Below are positions 40,408 to 44,490 of a DNA stretch of 44,490 bases, in pieces. The stretch spans positions 1 to 44,490 of the forward strand of contig CAZKTU010000028.1 of assembly GCA_964555675.1 (NCBI GenBank), read 5' to 3'. Positions within the stretch are counted from its first letter, which is position 1. Each line of letters begins with the position of its first letter. The notes under the pieces were generated by a model. The model was not told where the DNA came from and did no database searches. It saw only the letters and a program-made list of their open reading frames with translations. The position numbers and the translations under genes are program-made. This DNA is from CAIWXH01 sp964555675 (GTDB lineage: Bacteria > Chloroflexota > Chloroflexia > Chloroflexales > Chloroflexaceae).

Positions 40408-41181
40408 TTAGTACCCCTGAGGCATCGGCTCGCCGGTCTCCAACAGCGTCTTCAGGTTGCTGAGAATCCACGTCCAGCCGCCGCTCTGCAGGCCCTGGTA
40501 GGTGGCCGTTTCGCCCTGGAACTCCTCGTGGACCACGGTGAGCTTTGTCACGCCGCCCGGCATCGCTTCCAGCTCCCACGTCACCCTGGTGGGCGCGTCT
40601 TCGTTCATCGGCGGCCACAGGGAGTGGTAGCTGTGCACCAGTCGGTTCGGCGGCTCGGCGGCGATCACCTCGCCCTCCACAATCGGCGCGCCGTCCGCCA
40701 TGTGGTAGGTGAAGGGCGAGCCGACCGAAAGGTCGGTCTTGAGCGTGCTGCCATAGTAGTAGCGCGCGGTGAACTCGGGCGTCGTGATCGCCTCCCACAC
40801 ACGCTCCTGGGGCGCCTTGATGATGATCTGATGCACGAGTCTTGGCCTTGTTTCCATCGCCATACCGGGTGCTCCTTCAAGGGCGGCTTTGAGGTCGGCC
40901 AGGGCACTGGCCCCCACAGCCGCGTATTTGGTGATCCAGCGCTCTGAGATGAGCTGAATGGGAACCGAGTTCAGGTAGTGCAGCTTCTCGCGGCCAACTT
41001 TGCGCGTGGTGATCAGCCCGGCTTCCTCAAGCAGGCGTAGGTGCTTCATCACCCCGAAGCGCGTCATCGGCAACTGCGCCTCTAGCGCGGTGAGGGTGCG
41101 ACCGTCACGCTCGAAGAGGAGGTCGAGCAATCGCCGGCGGTTCGGGTCGGCGAGGGCGCGAAAGACCGCTTCTTCATCCAT
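40408..41181 (-). CDS. ArsR-type HTH fused to an SRPBCC (AHSA1) domain
   Basis: The 257-residue protein begins with an ArsR winged helix (EEAVFRALADPNRRRLLDLL, LPMTRFGVMKHLRLLEEAG, LITTRKVGREKLHYLN). From about residue 112 it continues as an AHSA1/START-like domain (IIIKAPQERVWEAITTPEF, FTYHMADGAPIVEGEVI, RVTWELEAMPGGVTKLTVVHEEF, GGWTWILSNLKTLLETGE). The SRPBCC pocket would bind a hydrophobic ligand and could tune DNA binding. The frame is open to 41319, but a TATAAT box ends only six bases before ATG 41181, so the transcript probably starts at or next to that ATG and is leaderless. The palindrome in the promoter spacer is the likely autoregulatory operator. Confidence 0.88.
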   Translation of the reverse strand: MDEEAVFRALADPNRRRLLDLLFERDGRTLTALEAQLPMTRFGVMKHLRLLEEAGLITTRKVGREKLHYLNSVPIQLISERWITKYAAVGASALADLKAALEGAPGMAMETRPRLVHQIIIKAPQERVWEAITTPEFTARYYYGSTLKTDLSVGSPFTYHMADGAPIVEGEVIAAEPPNRLVHSYHSLWPPMNEDAPTRVTWELEAMPGGVTKLTVVHEEFQGETATYQGLQSGGWTWILSNLKTLLETGEPMPQGY

Positions 41182-41187
41182 ATGGAG

Positions 41188-41217
41188 ATTATATGTGACC
41201 AAATGGTCACGTGTCAA
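41188..41217 (-). promoter_or_regulatory. promoter of the ArsR-SRPBCC gene (leaderless mRNA predicted)
   Basis: On the minus strand TTGACA (41217-41212) and a perfect TATAAT (41193-41188) are 18 bp apart. Only six bases separate TATAAT from the ATG at 41181, so the expected transcription start is the first base of the start codon. Confidence 0.75.
41195..41210. promoter_or_regulatory. palindromic operator inside the ArsR promoter spacer
   Basis: GTGACCAAATGGTCAC has seven-base arms (GTGACCA/TGGTCAC) around two bases and fills the spacer between -35 and -10 with one base to spare on each side. This is the classic place for an ArsR-family dimer to block RNA polymerase. Confidence 0.75.
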
Positions 41218-41316
41218 GGGCGAATCGGCGGCCTCCGCCCGCTCGTGCTTCACGCTTTCCAGCTCGCAGGGCATACGGCCTACCAGGTAACGACCGTCGA
41301 GTGCCCCGTCCTTGCG

Positions 41317-41327
41317 CATGCTATACT
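41317..41327 (+). promoter_or_regulatory. possible extended -10 promoter for the HTH-NTPase-TPR gene
   Basis: TGCTATACT ends at 41327 and carries the TGn extension plus a TATACT hexamer. No convincing -35 lies 16-18 bp upstream. It would start a leader of roughly 155 bases before the GTG at 41490. The rest of 41182-41489 holds the ArsR promoter and otherwise shows no feature I can name. Confidence 0.4.
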
Positions 41328-41489
41328 GGTGCTTCCCCAGGTGCGATCAGCGTGCTTGTTCGTGGAGCGTATGATGGGCGACCTGAGCGCCTATCTCCTT
41401 CAGGATGGTTGCCGTGCCCTGCCGGATGGGCAAGGGCGCCCCGACCGAGACGCTGGGGCGGCCAGGTTCGCCACTGACCGGAGAAGTGT

Positions 41490-44276
41490 GTGTCACTTGC
41501 AACCATTCTCGAACAGTTGATGCAGCGCTCCAGGCATCGTTACACCCCGGGGCTTCTTAGCCGTCTCTCAGGCGTCCCAAAGACCACCATCGTGAACTGG
41601 ACCACCGGGCGGGTCAGCCGCCCGCGGCACTGGCGCGATCTGGCTGCCGTCGCCGAGGCTCTGCAGCTCAGCGAGAGCGAGCTTGATCGGCTGCTGGCCG
41701 CGGCCGGCTATCCGCCTGTGGCGACGCTCCTGGCCCTGGCCAGCGACCCTGTCGAGCAGCAGCTCCTTCGCTTCTGGCGCCACGAGCCGTCGGCAAAAGG
41801 CCCGGCCCTTGTGGCCGTCAGCGAGCCGCCCCCCGTCCAGAGCGCCCGGCGGCCGGCCCTCGAGAGCCGCCCCGCCCACAACCTGCCTGCCGCCCTGACC
41901 TCCTTTGTGGGCCGCGAGGCCGAGCGCGCCTACATCCGCTCGCTCCTGGCGCAGCCCGACTGCCGTCTGCTGACCCTGTCCGGCCCCGGCGGCATCGGCA
42001 AGACCCGCCTCGCCAGCGAGATTGCCCGGGGGTTCCTGGGCCCCGCCACGCCTTACCCTGACGGCATCTACCTCGTCTCGCTCGCCTCGCTCCGCCTGAG
42101 CGAGCACAAACTGTCCGACAGCAGCCCCCTGGCCGGCGCAATCGCCGCGTCGATCGGGCTGCCGCTCTCTGGCGCGACGCCGCCCGCTGAGCAGCTGCTG
42201 CAGGCCCTCCAGAATAAGGCCATGTTGCTGGTGATCGACAACTTCGAGCACCTGCTGCCCATGGCCGGGCTGCTCAGCGACATGCTTGCGTATGCCCCCG
42301 GGATCAAGCTCGTCGTCACGTCGCGCGAGATCCTCAAGCTGTATGGCGAGTGGATCTACGAGCTGGAGGGGCTCGCAACCCCGCCGGGAGAAGCGCCCCT
42401 CGCCACGGGCTACGCGAGTGTTGAGCTCTTCGCGCAGCGGGCGCGGCAGCGCGATCAGGGCTTTGACCTGGCGGACGCGCTTCCGCATGTGGCCCATATC
42501 TGCCGTGTCCTGGCCGGAAACCCCCTCAGTATCGAGCTGGCGGCCGCGTGGGTGCGCCTGCTGGGCTGCAAGCGGCTCGCCCGAGAGATCGATACGAGTC
42601 TGGACATTCTGACCACGCAGAGCCCCAATGTGCCGGAGCGCCACCGCAGCCTGCGCGCGACCTTCGAGCATTCGTGGCGACTCCTCGACCCGCTCGAGCG
42701 GGCGAGCTTCGCCCGGCTGACCGTCTTCAGCGGCGGCTTCACTGCTGCCGCCGCTCTGGCCGTCGCCTCGGTGCCCCTGACCATGCTCGAGCGTCTCTCA
42801 GATGTCTCGCTCATCCAGCGCGGCGGCGCAGACCGCTTCATGCTTCACGAGCTGCTCAGGCAGTTTGGCGCCGAGCATCTGCCGGAAGGAGATGTGATCG
42901 GCGCGCGGCATATGCGCTATTTCGCCGATCTGGCCGAGCAGCATGAGCCGGCCCTCAGCCTCGGCGAGCCGGAGGCCGGAGCTATCGTCGAGGCCGATCT
43001 CGGGAACTTGCGGGCGGCCTGGCGCATGGCAGTGGCCCTGCCTGACGCCGCGGCCATCGGCCAGCTGCTCGACGCCCTCGCCACCCTCGACGAGCTGCGG
43101 GGGCGCCTGCTCGAAGGGCGTGACGGTCTCGAGCTGGCCCTTCGGGCTCTGCTGCACGAGCCGTCACTGGACGAGCTGCTGCTCGGTCGGATCGAGCTGC
43201 GCCTGGCCCGCCTGTGCGAGCAGCTCGCCCAGTATGAGACGGCCCAGGCCTATGCGACAGCGAGCATTGCGCGCTTCGAACGGGTGGGCGCCGCCGACCG
43301 TGCGGCGATGGCCGGCGTGACTCTCGGCTCGATCCTGCACGCGATCGGCGACAACCGCGGGGCGGTGCGCCTGCTTGAGCAGAGCCTCCAGGTGTTCCGC
43401 GCCCTCGGCCATCGGCGCGGCCAGGAAGAGGCGCTGTACGCCCTGTGCTTCCCGTATGATTGGCTTGAGGACGGGCAGGTCGACGTGCTGGAACTAGCCG
43501 AGGAGAGCATGGCTCTGGCCCAGCAGCTCGGCGACCTGCGCGGGCTGGCCCGCTGTCGCTACTTTCTCGGCAACGCCTGCATTGGGGCGGGCGAGTATCA
43601 GCGCGCGCTGGAGCACTACGCCGAGAGCCAGGAGCTGAGCCAGATGATCGGCGATACGGTGGGGGTCGCGAACTGCCTGAAGAATCGGGGCATGGCCGCC
43701 CAGACCCTTGGGCAGTTTGATGCCGCCGAGGAATCGATGCAGGCCGCGATGGCGATCTTCGCGCGGATCGGCGACCAGCGCGGCCTGGCCAACAGCCTCT
43801 ATAACCTGGGGACGGTCGCCGAGGATCGCGGCCGGCACCGCGAGGCGCAGGACTATCTTCAGCGCAGCCTCGGCCTGTACCGCCGGCTGGGGCGGGCTGT
43901 GGCCGAGGCCGTTGTGCTGGGGGCCCTGAGCCGGGTCGTACTTGCCCTCGGCGACGAGCGCCAGGCCATGGCCCAGGTACGGCAGGCCCTGACCATTACC
44001 CTGGAGGCTCGGTCCGACAAGGCGCTGGTGAGTGCCTTTCCGGCTCTGGCCATGCTCCTGCTGCGCAAGGGGGAGGTGTCGCTCGCGGTCACAACGCTGG
44101 CCCATACGGCGCAGAACCCCACAGCCGAAGCTCGCCTCTGGGCATGGGCCCGCGCCGAGTTAGAGCAGGCGGCTGAGCAGTTGCCGCCCGCGACCTTTGC
44201 CGCCTGTGTCGAGCAGGGTCAGGCGCGCAGCGCCGCCCAGGTCGCCGCAGCGGGCCTCGCGGCGCTGCCGGCGTAA
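41490..44276 (+). CDS. HTH-NTPase-TPR regulator (STAND/AfsR-like)
   Basis: The 928-residue protein has an N-terminal helix-turn-helix resembling XRE/Cro folds (LSRLSGVPKTTIVNWTTGRV, residues 23-42). A STAND-type ATPase follows: FVGRE at 139-143, Walker A GPGGIGKT at 165-172, LLVIDN as Walker B near 250, and VVTSREIL as the sensor block, then a winged-helix part (FARLTVFSGGF, LLHELLRQFG-like). From about 550 to the end there are TPR repeats, such as LGNACIGAGEYQRALEHYAES and LYNLGTVAEDRGRHREAQDYL. Such proteins oligomerise on ligand or partner binding and switch transcription. The GTG start is preceded by GGAGAAG. Target genes are unknown. Confidence 0.87.
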   Translation: MSLATILEQLMQRSRHRYTPGLLSRLSGVPKTTIVNWTTGRVSRPRHWRDLAAVAEALQLSESELDRLLAAAGYPPVATLLALASDPVEQQLLRFWRHEPSAKGPALVAVSEPPPVQSARRPALESRPAHNLPAALTSFVGREAERAYIRSLLAQPDCRLLTLSGPGGIGKTRLASEIARGFLGPATPYPDGIYLVSLASLRLSEHKLSDSSPLAGAIAASIGLPLSGATPPAEQLLQALQNKAMLLVIDNFEHLLPMAGLLSDMLAYAPGIKLVVTSREILKLYGEWIYELEGLATPPGEAPLATGYASVELFAQRARQRDQGFDLADALPHVAHICRVLAGNPLSIELAAAWVRLLGCKRLAREIDTSLDILTTQSPNVPERHRSLRATFEHSWRLLDPLERASFARLTVFSGGFTAAAALAVASVPLTMLERLSDVSLIQRGGADRFMLHELLRQFGAEHLPEGDVIGARHMRYFADLAEQHEPALSLGEPEAGAIVEADLGNLRAAWRMAVALPDAAAIGQLLDALATLDELRGRLLEGRDGLELALRALLHEPSLDELLLGRIELRLARLCEQLAQYETAQAYATASIARFERVGAADRAAMAGVTLGSILHAIGDNRGAVRLLEQSLQVFRALGHRRGQEEALYALCFPYDWLEDGQVDVLELAEESMALAQQLGDLRGLARCRYFLGNACIGAGEYQRALEHYAESQELSQMIGDTVGVANCLKNRGMAAQTLGQFDAAEESMQAAMAIFARIGDQRGLANSLYNLGTVAEDRGRHREAQDYLQRSLGLYRRLGRAVAEAVVLGALSRVVLALGDERQAMAQVRQALTITLEARSDKALVSAFPALAMLLLRKGEVSLAVTTLAHTAQNPTAEARLWAWARAELEQAAEQLPPATFAACVEQGQARSAAQVAAAGLAALPA

Positions 44277-44320
44277 GTATGCTCTGGGCCGGCTCGGCCT
44301 CAGGCTCGCCAGGGTACATC

Positions 44321-44376
44321 AGCTCAGCGCCGCTCGTGTGGCTCCTCGCCACCAGCCGTGAGGCGTTGCGGGTGGC
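44321..44376 (+). pseudogene. short remnant of a second STAND ATPase
   Basis: An open stretch reads APLVWLLATSREALRVAAKW. LLATSREALRV is the hallmark sensor block of AfsR/LuxR-type STAND ATPases (usually followed by GE). No other part of such a gene is visible on either side, so this appears to be a decayed fragment. The rest of 44277-44490 shows no gene. Confidence 0.35.
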
Positions 44377-44490
44377 GGCGAAGTGGCTCTCCATGTCACA
44401 CCGACCTTTCCGACCATGCCTGCCCTCCGAGCGGTGCCCTGGCGAGCTGGGGATTATGGCCCGTTGTAGTGGGCGCGGAATCTGGCCCGA

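Noticed and set aside
41182..41520. 112-codon plus-strand frame upstream of the STAND regulator
   Set aside because: It has no good start or motif, overlaps the ArsR promoter and ends inside the regulator gene in another frame.

Overview
The window is a GC-rich piece of a bacterial chromosome and reads as an accessory catabolic island. The likely source is a Chloroflexota bacterium of the Chloroflexia/Roseiflexus type. That is an inference from the long Ala/Pro/Thr linkers behind the lipobox of both solute-binding proteins, the HTH-NTPase-TPR regulator, the density of creatininase, M81 and ceramidase-like families, and mixed ATG/GTG starts with strong GGAGG sites. No rRNA, tRNA, CRISPR array, insertion sequence or phage gene was seen.

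Layout. 1-615 (-) is the N-terminal part of a TPR protein that runs off the left edge; 1042-1599 (+) is a DUF1697 protein. Module A (1596-15098) has a GntR regulator at its centre. To the left on the minus strand lie the regulator, a creatininase-family amidohydrolase, a ceramidase-like protein, an AstE/AspA-like deacylase and a mandelate-racemase-type enolase enzyme. To the right on the plus strand lie a Tat lipoprotein solute-binding protein, two DppB/DppC-type permeases, a second deacylase, an amidohydrolase, a 64-residue D-threonine-aldolase-like stub and an IlvD/Edd-family dehydratase. Module B (15149-32306) repeats the plan. An FCD-type GntR regulator and a GSA-aminomutase-like aminotransferase are on the minus strand. 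Facing away is a 13-gene plus-strand run: SBP, two permeases, DgoD-like dehydratase, DUF455-like ferritin fold protein, ceramidase-like protein, metallo-beta-lactamase fold hydrolase, SDR, metallophosphoesterase, DUF4432 epimerase-like protein, dimethylformamidase-beta-like protein, creatininase-family protein and an MLE-type enolase enzyme. Module C (32303-39506) has a third GntR/FCD regulator followed on the minus strand by an M81 (MlrC) protein, an MR-type enolase enzyme, an M19 dipeptidase and a GNAT. A CocE/NonD-type hydrolase is divergent from it. After two gene remnants (39516-39835) come a DUF1801 protein, an ArsR-SRPBCC fusion regulator (both minus) and a 928-residue HTH-NTPase-TPR regulator (plus).

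How it may work (inference). Each module joins a local regulator to amide- or ester-cleaving hydrolases and to enzymes that dehydrate, epimerise or oxidise acid products; A and B also carry importers. The repeated families (4 enolase superfamily, 2 creatininase, 2 ceramidase-like, 2 deacylase, 2 importers, 3 GntR) suggest uptake and stepwise breakdown of amide-linked, possibly amino-acid or sugar-acid conjugates. No substrate can be named from sequence. Neither importer has ATPase genes here.

Regulation is unusually readable. Near-consensus -35/-10 pairs with 16-18 bp spacers lie in all three divergent GntR regions and before the ArsR gene, each with palindromes overlapping or next to them. 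Four gene remnants inside or beside otherwise intact operons (12145-12252, 13183-13377, 39516-39641, 39638-39835) show that the island has been losing genes by deletion.
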